Part shown: piece by piece, positions 28,166-37,636 of the stretch
Position numbering within the stretch: the first letter of the stretch is position 1
Layout of the letters: the number at the start of each line of letters is the position of its first letter
Assembly: GCA_963756575.1 (NCBI GenBank)
Contig: CAVWOM010000003.1
Span: 186,001-250,000, forward strand
Direction: 5' to 3'
Source: Palsa-504 sp963756575
GTDB taxonomy: Bacteria > Actinomycetota > Actinomycetes > Streptosporangiales > Streptosporangiaceae
DNA: 64,000 bases
Notes under the pieces: model-generated
What the model was told of the DNA's origin: nothing
Seen by the model: the letters and a program-made list of their open reading frames with translations, nothing else
The model's database searches: none
Program-made: the position numbers and the translations under genes

Positions 28166-29133
28166 GTGATGACCCCCTTGAGGCGGCGGATGACGGCATC
28201 GCGCAGGTCGGGCGGGTCGAGGACGATGGCGTCGGGGCCGAACCGGGCGACGTAGTCGGCGAACCAGCCCAGGCCTTCGAAGCGCGTGGTGACCAGGTCC
28301 CAGCCCGGCGCCGTCTCGTCGGCGCGGACCCCGGCCGCGTTCCGGCGCAGCCCGACGCCGGTCCCGGCCCGCACCCGCAGCAGCGCGGTGTGCTCCTGGA
28401 CGGGCCCGGAATCCCGGCCGCGGACCATCTCGCGCACGTCCACCCCGTCCGGCACCGTCACCTTGCCGCCCGGCCCGCTGAACTTCACCGGCCCGGCGAT
28501 CCGGTCGAGCCGGAACACCCGGGTGGCGTCGCGGCCGCGGTCCCGGCCCGCCACGTACCAGCGGCCGTGCCGGTTCACCACGCCCCACGGCTCGAGCTCG
28601 CGGCGCTGCGGGTCGCTGCGCCCGGCCGCCCGGTAGCTGAACGTCACCGGCCTGCGGTCCCTGACCGCCTCCCACAGCGGCCCGAAGGCCGGCTCGGGCG
28701 CACCCAGCCGGGGTTCGATGCCCGGCGGCACCGGCGAGTGCTCGTCGTCACCGTCCGCGTCGATGCCGGCCGCCCGCAGCTTCAGCAGCGCGCCGGCCGC
28801 GGCCCCGGCCAGCTCGGCCCGCTGCCAGACGCGGGCGGCCAGGCCGAGGACGGCCGCCTCGTCCGTCTCGAGCCGCAGCTCGGGCAGCTGGTAGGCCTGC
28901 TTCCTGATCCGGTAACCGGGATCCTCGTCGAACGGGTGGTTGACACCGGTCTCCAGCGGCACGCCCAGCTCGCGCAGGTCCTCTTTGTCCCGCTCGAACA
29001 TGCGCTTGAACAGGTCGTCTTGCTCCGGGTAGCCGGGCACGGCCGCGCGGACCTGCTCGGCGGTGAGGTAGCGGCTGGTGGAGAGCAGGCAGACGACAAG
29101 GCCGAGCAGCCGCTCAGTCTTGCGCTTGGACAT
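28162..29133 (-). CDS. pafB: WYL-domain transcriptional regulator PafB
   Basis: Product of 323 residues. The start MSKRKTERLLGLVVCLLSTSRYLTAEQV is the conserved HTH. A WYL domain follows (PVTFSYRAAGRSDPQRRELEPWGVVNRHGRWYVAGRD), then the WCX region ending LDPPDLRDAVIRRLKGVIT. Partner of PafC, encoded immediately after it with a 4-base overlap. The pair is expected to regulate DNA-damage genes. The gene is divergent from the DUF3866 gene, with a 105-base spacer that should hold both promoters. Confidence 0.93.
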   Translation of the reverse strand: MSKRKTERLLGLVVCLLSTSRYLTAEQVRAAVPGYPEQDDLFKRMFERDKEDLRELGVPLETGVNHPFDEDPGYRIRKQAYQLPELRLETDEAAVLGLAARVWQRAELAGAAAGALLKLRAAGIDADGDDEHSPVPPGIEPRLGAPEPAFGPLWEAVRDRRPVTFSYRAAGRSDPQRRELEPWGVVNRHGRWYVAGRDRGRDATRVFRLDRIAGPVKFSGPGGKVTVPDGVDVREMVRGRDSGPVQEHTALLRVRAGTGVGLRRNAAGVRADETAPGWDLVTTRFEGLGWFADYVARFGPDAIVLDPPDLRDAVIRRLKGVIT

Positions 29134-29226
29134 GGCTTTCCGATCCCTGAGGTGGGCCCTGGATCACAGATTATTCTCTCGCAGGCAGTGCCGGCTCAGG
29201 GGCAGCGACCCGGGAAACGAGTTGAC

Positions 29227-29232
29227 TAGAGT
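29227..29232 (+). promoter_or_regulatory. -10 element (TAGAGT) for the DUF3866 gene
   Basis: TAGAGT ends 6 bases before the ATG at 29239; no Shine-Dalgarno. Leaderless start inferred. Confidence 0.5.
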
Positions 29233-29238
29233 GCCGGG

Positions 29239-30386
29239 ATGATCACATGGCGGAACGGCACGGTGAGCGGGATGCGCCGCGAGTGGGCGGGGGCGGTGGA
29301 ACTCGACGTGGCGGTGGACGCCGCACCCGGTGAAGGGGCGCCTGGTGAAGGGGCACCCGGTGCGGCCGTCCAGGTCCGGGCGCTGGCCTACCCGGCCCTG
29401 ACCGGCCGGCCGCGGCCCGGCGACCGGGTGCTGCTCAACACCACGGCGCTCGACCTCGGCCTGGGCACCGGCGGCTACGCGCTGGTGATCGCGATCCCGG
29501 ACCGGCTGCCGCCAGACCCCGGCCTGCCTGGCCACCTGGTCAAGGCCCGCTACTCCCCGCTCCAGGCCACCGTGCTCGGCGCGGACGAGCAGGGCTCACC
29601 GCACCACGACGTGCTCCGCGACGCCGACGACATCGGCGGGATGCCGGTCGTGGTGGCCGACCTGCATTCGGCTCTCCCGGCCGTTCTGGCCGGGCGTCTT
29701 CTCCGGCCGAACGGCCCGGCGTTCCCCGCCCCGCGGACGGTGCCCCGCCCCGGGTGGTCTACGTGATGCAGGACGGCGGCGCCCTGCCCGCCTGGTTCTC
29801 GCGGACCTGCGCGGCGCTGCGGGAGGCGGGCTGGCTGGCCGCGACGGTGACCACCGGCCAGTCGTTCGGCGGGGACCTGGAGACGGTGACCGTGCACACC
29901 GGGCTGCTCGCCGCCCGGCACGTGCTCGGGGCCGACATCGCGGTGGTCGCGCAGGGACCGGGCAACCTCGGCACCGGGACCCGCTGGGGGTTCTCCGGGG
30001 TGGCGGCGGGCGAGGCGGTCAACGCCGCCGCCGCGCTGGGCGGGCGCCCGGTGGCCTCGCTGCGGGTCAGCGACGCGGACCCGCGCGAGCGGCACCGCGG
30101 TGTCTCGCACCACAGCCTGACCGCCTACGGCCGGGTCGCGCTGGCCCGGGCGGACGTGGTGGTGCCCGGACTGGACGGGGACTTCGGGAAGCTGGTCACG
30201 GCGGCCGCCGCCGGGCTGGCCGGGCGGCACAACGTGGTCACGGTGCCCGTCGGCGGCCTGGAGGAGGCGCTGCGCGCGGCTCCGGTACGGCTGTCGACGA
30301 TGGGCCGCGGCCTGGATCAGGACCTGGCGTACTTCCTGGCCGCAGCGGCGGCCGGCCGGCACGCCGGCCGCCTGCTGCGGCGTTGA
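29239..30386 (+). CDS. DUF3866 family protein, split by a frameshift
   Basis: Two adjoining reading frames together give one DUF3866 protein of about 380 residues. The first (29239 to about 29720) ends its conserved part at GGMPVVVADLHSALPAVLAG. The second resumes at VVYVMQDGGALPAWFSRTCAALREAG and runs to the end, including GPGNLGTGTRWGFSGVAAGEAVNAAAALGG. The family is about 350 residues and is uncharacterised; members sit beside pafB/pafA in many actinobacteria. Since both halves are intact and well conserved, a single-base sequence error between about 29700 and 29745 is the simplest explanation, but a true pseudogene is not excluded. Confidence 0.82.
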
Positions 30387-30395
30387 GGTACCTGC

Positions 30396-31404
30396 TTAGC
30401 CCTGCTTGAGCGCGTCGATGATGTCGACCACGAACAGCAGGGTGTCCTTGCCGGTGATGCCGGCCTGGGAGGCCCCGGCGCTGCCGTAACCCTCGGCCGG
30501 GCGGGACGGAGAGCAGCACCCGGCTGCCCACGGTCTGGCCGGTCAGTCCCTTGTCCCAGCCGGGGATGACCTGCTCGGGCGACGCGCCGATGACGAAGCC
30601 GAACGGCGAGCCCGACGACCAGGAGGAGCCGAAGACCTTCTTGGTCCGCCAGATGTAGCCCGAGTACTGGGCGATGACGTACTCGCCCTTGGTCACCTTC
30701 GGGCCGGTGCCCTTGACCAGTGTCTTGGTCACCAGCGCGCCGGGCGGCGCGGCGGAGGTGAAGGACACGGACGGGGCGGTGCCCGACTTGGCGCTGACGG
30801 TGGGCAGGGTGCCGCCGCCGTTGGACACCTGCGAGCCGGTCGCGCTCGCGTTGTCGGCGTAACCCTTGACCACATCGATGACGAACACCAGCCAGGTGCT
30901 GCCGGTGACGCCGATCTGCGAGTTGCCCGAGGTGCCGTACCCCTGGGCGGGCGGGATGACCGCGAGGACGCGGCTGCCGACCTTCTTGCCGACCAGCGCG
31001 GTCTCCAGGCCCGGCAGCATCTGCCCGCCGATCACCGTCGGGCTGCTGGTGTAGGTGCTGGCCTTCAGGGAGGAGGCCTTGCCCTGCCAGAAGTAGAGCA
31101 CGAAGTTCGCCGCCAGCGCGTCGCTCTTGGTCAGCACGGGGCCGCTGCCCTGGATCAGCGTCTTGACCGTGAGGTTGCTCCCCGGCAGGGCCTTGGGGAT
31201 GGTCACCTTGGGCGCCTTGCCGAATGCTCCGGTGGCGGTGATAGCCGTATTCGCGCCGGAACCGCTCACGCTCGCGGCCGAGCCGGAGGCCGAAGAAGTA
31301 GCGGAAGAGGAGGCGGAGGCGCTCGACTTCGATGACGACCCGCAGCCCGCGAGGACCACGCAGGCCACCAGGGGAATGGCGATGAGCGCTAGCAAGCGTC
31401 GCAT
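30396..31404 (-). CDS. Lipoprotein with two FKBP-type peptidyl-prolyl isomerase domains, one frameshift
   Basis: About 335 residues after correction. The signal is LIAIPLVACVVLAGCGSSS with a lipobox Cys near residue 20, followed by a Ser/Ala linker. FKBP domain 1 spans about 80-185 (GGQMLPGLETALVGKKVGSRVLAVIPPAQGYG) and domain 2 about 220-330 (PEQVIPGWDKGLTGQTVGSRVLLSVPP). The frame breaks at about 30497-30503, where CCCGGCC appears instead of CCCGCC; removing one base restores AEGYGSAGASQ and the end LFVVDIIDALKQG with TAA at 30396. Likely a cell-surface protein-folding helper. The ATG at 31404 has GAGGG ten bases upstream. FKBP genes often neighbour pafA. Confidence 0.85.
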
Positions 31405-31461
31405 GGAGAAAACCCTCAAATGTGGTGGATGTCAGCTTCGCCAGCCTACTGGCAGTGCTGG

Positions 31462-31481
31462 CCGGGGGGACGACCCCCCGG
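31462..31481 (-). terminator. G/C-rich stem-loop between pafA and the FKBP gene
   Basis: CCGGGGGG (31462-31469) and CCCCCCGG (31474-31481) form a perfect 8-base-pair stem with an ACGA loop. It may end the pafA transcript. Confidence 0.5.
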
Positions 31482-31556
31482 AACCCCCCGCTACCCGCTG
31501 CGGTACTCGCCGTAGTATCACCTGGCCGGGAGGCCGCGGCCCCGCGGCCAGGGCGA

Positions 31557-32915
31557 TCACATGCCGGCGATGAGCTTCTCCACGCGCTCGTCCACCGAGC
31601 GGAACGGGTCCTTGCACAGCACCGTCCGCTGGGCCTGGTCGTTCAGCTTGAGGTGCACCCAGTCGACGGTGAAGTCGCGCCGCTTTTCCTGGGCCCGGCG
31701 GATGAACTCGCCGCGCAGCTTGGCCCGCGTCGTCTGCGGCGGCACCGACTTGGCCTCGAAGATGTCGATGTCCCGGGCCGCGCGCTCCACCGCTCCGGCC
31801 CGCTGCAGCAGGTAGTACAGGCCGCGGCCGCGGTGCACGTCGTGGTAGGCCAGGTCGAGCTGGGCCACCCGGGGCGAGGACAGCGGCAGGTCGTGCCGGG
31901 CCCGGTACCGCTCGATCAGCTGGTACTTGGTCACCCAGTCGATCTCCCGCGCGATCATGTCCAGGTTGCCCGTCTCGATCGCGGACAGGGCCCGCTCCCA
32001 CATGTCCAGGACCCGCTTGCTCACCGGGTCGGCGCCGTTCTTGGTGGTGAAGTCCTTGGCCCGGTTCAGGTACTCGTACTGGATGTCCAGCGCGGACATC
32101 TCGCGCCCGTTGGCCAGCCGGACCCGGCTGCGGCCGGTCATGTCGTGGCTGACCTCGCGGATCGCGCGGATCGCGTTGTCCAGGGTCAGGTCGCGCATGA
32201 TCGCGCCGGCCTCGATCATGCGCAGCACCAGGTCGGTCGACCCGACCTTGAGCAAGGTGGTGGTCTCGCTCATGTTGGAGTCGCCGACGATCACGTGCAG
32301 CCGCCGGAAGCGCTCGGCGTCGGCGTGCGGCTCGTCCCTGGTGTTGATGATCGGCCGGGACCGGGTGGTGGCGGACGACACGCTCTCCCAGATGTGCTCG
32401 GCGCGCTGGCTCACGCAGTACACCGCGCCGCGCGGCGTCTGCAGCACCTTGCCCGCGCCGCAGATGATCTGCCTGGTCACCAGGAACGGGATCAGGATGT
32501 CGGCCAGCCGGCCGAACTCCCCGTGCCGGCCTACCAGGTAGTTCTCATGGCACCCGTAGGAGTTCCCGGCGGAGTCGGTGTTGTTCTTGAACAGGTAGAT
32601 GTCGCCGGCGATGCCCTCTTCGCGCAGCCTCCGGTCGGCGTCGACGAGCAGGCCCTCCAGGATCCGCTCCCCCGCCTTGTCGTGGGCGACCAGGTCGAGC
32701 ACGTTGTCGCATTCCGGGGTGGCGTACTCGGGGTGGCTGCCCACGTCGAGGTAGAGCCGCGCCCCGTTTCGCAGGAAGACGTTGCTGCTACGGCCCCACG
32801 ACACCACCCGCCGGAAGAGGTAACGCGCCACCTCATCCGGCGAGAGCCTCCGCTGCCCGCGGAAGGTGCACGTAACGCCGTACTCGTTCTCGACACCGAA
32901 TATTCGCCGGTCCAC
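31557..32915 (-). CDS. pafA: Pup--protein ligase PafA
   Basis: Product of 452 residues, intact. It starts MDRRIFGVENEYGVTC, with the Glu residues that bind Mg/ATP, then LYLDVGSHPEYATPEC, carrying the catalytic Asp, and GDIYLFKNNTDSAGNSYGCHENYL, a strongly conserved family block. It forms an isopeptide bond between the C-terminal Glu of Pup and target lysines, marking proteins for the proteasome. Unlike the usual layout, no pup, prcB/prcA or dop gene lies upstream; a glycan gene region does. The GTG start has TAGCCT exactly six bases before it and no ribosome-binding site, so a leaderless transcript is likely. Confidence 0.96.
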   Translation of the reverse strand: MDRRIFGVENEYGVTCTFRGQRRLSPDEVARYLFRRVVSWGRSSNVFLRNGARLYLDVGSHPEYATPECDNVLDLVAHDKAGERILEGLLVDADRRLREEGIAGDIYLFKNNTDSAGNSYGCHENYLVGRHGEFGRLADILIPFLVTRQIICGAGKVLQTPRGAVYCVSQRAEHIWESVSSATTRSRPIINTRDEPHADAERFRRLHVIVGDSNMSETTTLLKVGSTDLVLRMIEAGAIMRDLTLDNAIRAIREVSHDMTGRSRVRLANGREMSALDIQYEYLNRAKDFTTKNGADPVSKRVLDMWERALSAIETGNLDMIAREIDWVTKYQLIERYRARHDLPLSSPRVAQLDLAYHDVHRGRGLYYLLQRAGAVERAARDIDIFEAKSVPPQTTRAKLRGEFIRRAQEKRRDFTVDWVHLKLNDQAQRTVLCKDPFRSVDERVEKLIAGM

Positions 32916-32921
32916 ACGCCA

Positions 32922-32927
32922 AGGCTA
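32922..32927 (-). promoter_or_regulatory. -10 element (TAGCCT) for pafA
   Basis: TAGCCT ends 6 bases before the pafA GTG; no Shine-Dalgarno. Confidence 0.5.
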
Positions 32928-32969
32928 CGTCCCGTTGCCCGGTGACAACAGCATCCCCCGCGTGTTGGC

Positions 32970-34641
32970 CTACGGCGAGGGCAGCTTGGCGAGCAGGTTC
33001 TGGCCGTAGACGTAGACCGTGTAGGGGCCGGTGCGGTAGATCCTGGCCGGGTGGCCCAGGGCCGCCAGCGCGGCCGGGTTGGGCTGCCAGTGGTGGAAGA
33101 ACCCGGGCGTGGAGCTGGTGACCAGGAAGTTCGCCCGGTTGGAGCCGGGGTCGTACCAGGCGCTCTTGGCCTCCCACAGGTCCGGCGCCAGCGTGCCGGG
33201 CAGCACGGCCCGGATCGTGACGGCGCCGCCGCTGCCCACGGTGGCCACGCTCGATTCCCAGTAGCCGCCGATCCCGCTGGTCAGGTGGTGCGCCTCCAGG
33301 AAGGTGACCAGGCGCGCGTTCATCGGCGGGACGGACGGCTGGGCGGCGGCCCAGCCGAGGCTGGCCGCATAGCCGGCCAGCCGCGGCGGCCAGCAGGGCC
33401 GGGACGGCCCACCGCCGCCCGCGGCCGGCCAGGCTGCTCTCGCGCAGGCCGGGCGCCAGTGTCCGGCCCGCGAGGACCGCCCCGTACGGCAGGACCACGG
33501 CGAACTCCCGCGCGTTCAGGTCGGTCGCGTTGGCTAGCGTGCTCGGCACGTACGCGGCCACGTTGACCACCATCGCGAGGAGCAGGACCTGGCTGATCAG
33601 GTCGGGCCAGGGCCAGAAGTGCCGCGCCACCCGCCAGGCGGCCCAGGCGACCAGGGCCACCCCGGCCAGGTGCAGCAGCGCGAAGGCCAGCGCGGCGGGC
33701 GGCCCCTCGGGCTTGGCCCCGAACAGCGCGAGCAGGCCCTTCGCGGTCACGTAGGCGTGCTTGGGCCAGGTGTGCAGCGGGGCCAGCTGGTAGGGCACCG
33801 GGTGCAGGTAGGCCTGGAGCAGCCGCCCGGCCAGCGAGGCCACGCCCTGGGCGGCGATGGCCGCCACCGCCAGGGACAGCTCGTACCAGCTCGACCGCAG
33901 GACGCCGGGGCCGGGGTGTCCTGGCGCCGGGCGAGCGCGCGGGTGACGCGCAGCGCGCACACCGCCACCAGCGGCACCACGCCCACCAGGAGGACCAGCG
34001 GGTCGGCGACGAGCACCCAGGCCAGCAGCAGCCCGGCGGCCGCCACGGTGTACCAGCGCGGCCGGGAACCGGTCGAGGACCAGCCAGGTCAGCAGCAGCG
34101 GCACGGCCGTGCCCAGGTGGCCGAGGGACAGCAGCACGACGAAGACGGCGACGCCGAGCTGGGGGGCGAACACCAGGCCGGCCGTCAGCAGCATCCGCGC
34201 CCGGCCCTCGCCGCGGGGCACCTGCCCCCGGGCGCCGCGGGCCAGCAGCACGGCCAGGACCACCACCAGGGTGTACGTCATCGCCGCGGCGATATGGGCG
34301 GTGTCGGTGTGCAGCCCGAACAGCGCGACCAGCAGCGTGTACTGCGGCAGCTCGGTGGTGATGAACGAGACGTCGGACAGGTACCAGCCGTGCAGCCAGA
34401 AGTTGCCGTGCAGCATGTCCCACGCCATCAGCAGGTCGTTCGACTCGTCGGAGTTCTCCGGGTACGTCCGCGACATCCGCAGGTAGGCGAGGAACAGCAG
34501 CGCCACGGCCAGCGACGGTCTCCGGCGGCGGCGAGCAGGCGGCCGGGCGGCACGACGGGGGCCCGGCGCACGCTGCGCCGCGGTCACGGGAGGCGGGGCG
34601 GAGGACTTCTCCGCCGCCTCGCTTTTCGGCACGGTCACCAC
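32970..34641 (-). pseudogene. Polytopic membrane protein, family A copy 1, frameshifted
   Basis: About 555 residues if repaired. Readable pieces in order: LLFLAYLRMSRTYPENSDESNDLL, HGWYLSDVSFITTELPQYTLL, AAMTYTLVVVLAVLLARG, LLLAWVLVADPLVLLVGVVP, SWYELSLAVAAIAAQGVASL, DLNAREFAVVLPYGAVLAGR and the end GPYTVYVYGQNLLAKLPSP. At least three frame changes separate them (about 34050, 33900 and 33340). Alternating helices and long outside loops suggest a GT-C-like glycosyltransferase or glycopolymer-assembly protein; the family is not one I can name. Two more copies lie at 37.6-35.9 kb and 46.8-45.1 kb. AAGGA precedes the GTG start. Sequence error versus true decay is unresolved. Confidence 0.7.
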
Positions 34642-34756
34642 ACGTCCTTAGCGCGCTCGCGGGCGGTTCTTATTCGTTGCAGCCGGTCACAGCGTACGGG
34701 GTCGCTCTGGTAAGCTGCGCGCGCCTATTCAAGAATTTCCTTCCGCTGAGACAGCC

Positions 34757-36010
34757 ATGGTGGAGGCTTGCGGTTGCAGCTCACGTCGACGTCGGAAGAG
34801 GACAGGTCTGTCCGGCCCCGCCCGCCGTCGCGGTGGTCGAGGCTGAACCGGCCGCTGGTCCCGCGATCATCGCCTTCCCCGGGTGGCTCGGGTTCGCCCT
34901 GGCCCGCTACCAGATCTGGGCCGAGGGGCACCTCAGCCTGTTCATGATGGCCGGGCACGTCTACACCCACCGGCCCCAGCTCCCCCGCGGGCTGCTGCGG
35001 GTACCGAACGCGGGTTACGACGGGCAGTTCTACTACCGGCTCGCGCTGAACCCGTTCGACTGGCACCCGACCGCGTTCGGCATCACGATGGACCAGTCCT
35101 ACCGCTAGACCCGGATCGGCTACCCGGTGCTGGCCTGGCTCTCCGCCTTCGGCCAGCACCAGCTCGTGCCTGACTGCTGGTCGCGCTCAACCTGTTCGGG
35201 GTGGCGGCGATGGCGTGCTCGGCGGCGTGTTCGCCCGCGAGGCGGGCCGGCACGCCCTGTGGGGCCTGGCCTTCGCCGCCTACTTCGGCCTGGTCATCAG
35301 CGTGGGCCGGGACACCGCCGAGCCGCTGGCCGAGGCGTGCATGCTGGGCGGCCTGCTCGCCTACCGCGACCGGGCGCGGTACCTGCTGGCCACCGCCTTG
35401 TTCACGTACGGCGGGCTGACCAGGGAAACGATCCTGTTCGCCCCGGCGGCCATCTCCGTGACCCGGCTGGTCCCCTTCGCCCGCCGCCGGGCGACCCGGC
35501 CGGGCCGACCTGACCTGGGTAGTCCCGCGGTGGCGTACGGGGTGCTCGAGGTCGCGGTGCACTTCGCGGTCAAGGGCGAGTTCCCGCTGCTGGCGAACAG
35601 CAGCCGTAACCTCACCCGCCGTTCACCGCCTACGACGCGCTGAGGTACGACCCCGCGCACATCACCACCAGCCACCTCGGCCCGGTCGACATCGCCCTGC
35701 TGGAGTACGCCACGCTGGCGGTGTTCGTCCTGGCCGGGCTGGCCGTGATCGCGGTCACCACCGCCCCGGCCCACGAGCGCGTCGCGTTCGTGTTCTTCGT
35801 GCTCCAGCTGGGCCTGCTGTCCAGCCAGATCTGGACCAGCACGTTCGGTGACGGGCGCTCGCTCATCGAGCCGTACCTGATGGCGCTGGTGCTGCTGCTG
35901 GCGACGCCGCGGCGCACGTGAACTGGTATTACCTGGGGTGATCGTGGCCTGCGCGCTGCCCGCGCTGGCGGTGGTGGCCCGGCGCCGCACCCTCTACATG
36001 TGCGCCGGGG
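34757..36010 (+). pseudogene. Polytopic membrane protein, family B copy 1, with stop codon and frameshifts
   Basis: Family B is marked by GYDGQFYYRLALNPF near the N-terminus (residue about 85), then a TRIGYPVLAWLSAF block, SVGRDTAEPLAEA, GGLTRETILFAPA and HERVAFVFFVLQ. Here an in-frame TAG at 35106-35108 follows SYR, where copies 2 and 3 read YRFM, and at least three frame changes follow (about 35180, 35620 and 35920). The continuation PGVIVACALPALAVVARRR after 35921 suggests the original end near 36010. The conserved YDGQF motif after the first helix is reminiscent of GT-C transferases that use lipid-linked sugars. It is divergent from family A copy 1 and converges on family A copy 2. Confidence 0.7.
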
Positions 36011-37634
36011 GGCTCAGGCCGGCCCGGCCCGGCGGGCAGCTCGGCCAGCAGGTTCTTGTCCCAGACCAAGATGGTGTAGCCGCGGCGTGGTAGATCCGCG
36101 CCGGGCGGCCGAAGGTCAGTTCCGCGGACAGCTTCATGCCGGGCAGCGCCGAGGGGCCGTCCGCCACCACGAAGTTGGCGTAGCGGCGGGCCGGATCGTA
36201 GCGGCCGGGTCGGTTTCCCACAGGTACGGCACGAGGTGGTCACGGACGTCCTGACCACGGCGCCGAGGCTGACCCGGCCGTGGCTGTCCACGTTCGTGCT
36301 GTTGGCCTGCCAGTAGGTGGCCAGCCCGTCGGTGAGCCCGTGCGCGGTCAGCCAGGCGGCCAGCGGCTCGTTCGGGCCCGGCCGTACGGGCTGCGCGGCA
36401 CCGAAACCGAGCGCGGCCAGGTAGCCGGCCCCCAGCACGGCGAGCACCGGGGCGAGCCAGCACCGCGCGGCCCGGGTCCAGGCCGCGAGCCGGTCGCCCA
36501 GGACGCGCCCGGCCAGCACCGCGCCGAGCGGCAGCACCGCGGCGATCTCGCGGGCGCCCAGCAGGTCCTGGGCGTGCGGGCTGATCATGTAGGCGACCAC
36601 GTTGAACGATGGCCACCGCGAACACCGGCACGATCAGGTCGCCGGGCGGAGAACCGGGCCAGGCCGACGCGAGCGCGCAGGCGACCACGACCGCGCCGGC
36701 CAGGTGCACCGACACCAAGACGACCTCGAGCGCCGTGGGGCCGTAGAAGGGGGGTTGAGGAGTTCGCCCCGAAGACCTCCAGGAAGGCCTGCAGGGTGAC
36801 CCACGAGTTGTGCTGCAGCTGGCTCAGGTCCGGGTCGGTGCGACGGGCGACTGCTGGAAGCCGCCCAGGGCGGTCACACGCGGGGCCGGCGACCCGGCCA
36901 GCCCGGCCGCCGCGGCCGCGACGGCCAGGGACAGCTCGTACCACGCGGGCACGTTCCGGACCCCGCGCCGATCAGCCCGGGACGGCGCGGCACGGCCGAC
37001 CAGCACCAGCGGGGCGAGGCCGGTGATCAGCACGACCGCGTCGGCCACCATGGTCAGGGTGAACAGGACGAAGGCCAGCACGGGCACGACCAGCGCGGCC
37101 GCAGCCGGGCCCGGTCGATCAGGAGCCAGACCGCCAGCAGCGGCACCGCGGTGCCGGTGTGGTCCGGGGACAGCAGCAGGATGTAGGTGGCGGTGAGCTG
37201 CGGGGACAGCATCAGGCCGGCGGCCAGCAGGGCACGGGCCAGCCGGCCCCGCCACGCGCCGGCCCCTGGCCAGCCAGCGGCGAGCAGCACGAGCAGGGTG
37301 TAGGTCATGGCCGCGGCGGCGTGGACCACCCAGGGGCCCAGCCCGCCGACCGCCTCGATCAGCGCGTACTGCGGCAGCTCGGTGGTGTAGAAGGACACGT
37401 CCGACACCTACCAGTTGCTCAGCAGCAGGTTGCCGTGCAGCATGTCCCAGGCCTGCAGCACGTTCCCGGCCCCGTCCGAGCCCAGCGGGATCGACTGGGA
37501 CTGGCGCCAGTAGCAGAAGAACAGCCCGGCCGCCGCCACCACGGTGAGCGCGGCCGGCCCGCGCGCCGGGCGAGCCGACGGCGGGGGTCCGGCCGGGCGG
37601 GCCGCGGGGCGGGCGTCTCCGCCGCGCCCGTCAT
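35929..37634 (-). pseudogene. Polytopic membrane protein, family A copy 2, degraded
   Basis: Starts at the ATG at 37634, two bases after the stop of the GT-C-like gene. Pieces in several frames: AAAGLFFCYWRQSQSIPLGSD-type start, VSDVSFYTTELPQYALIEAVGGL, AAAAMTYTLLVLLA, LTATYILLLSPDHTGTAVPLL, WYELSLAVAAAAAGLAG, LLGAREIAAVLPLGAVLAGRVL, ATYWQANSTNVDSHGRVSLGA and YTILVWDKNLLAELPAG. A TAG at 37408-37410 stands where copy 1 has the Tyr of WYLSDVSF. Six or more frame changes occur. The 3' end is uncertain and overlaps the convergent family B copy 1. Confidence 0.65.
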
Positions 37635-37636
37635 GT

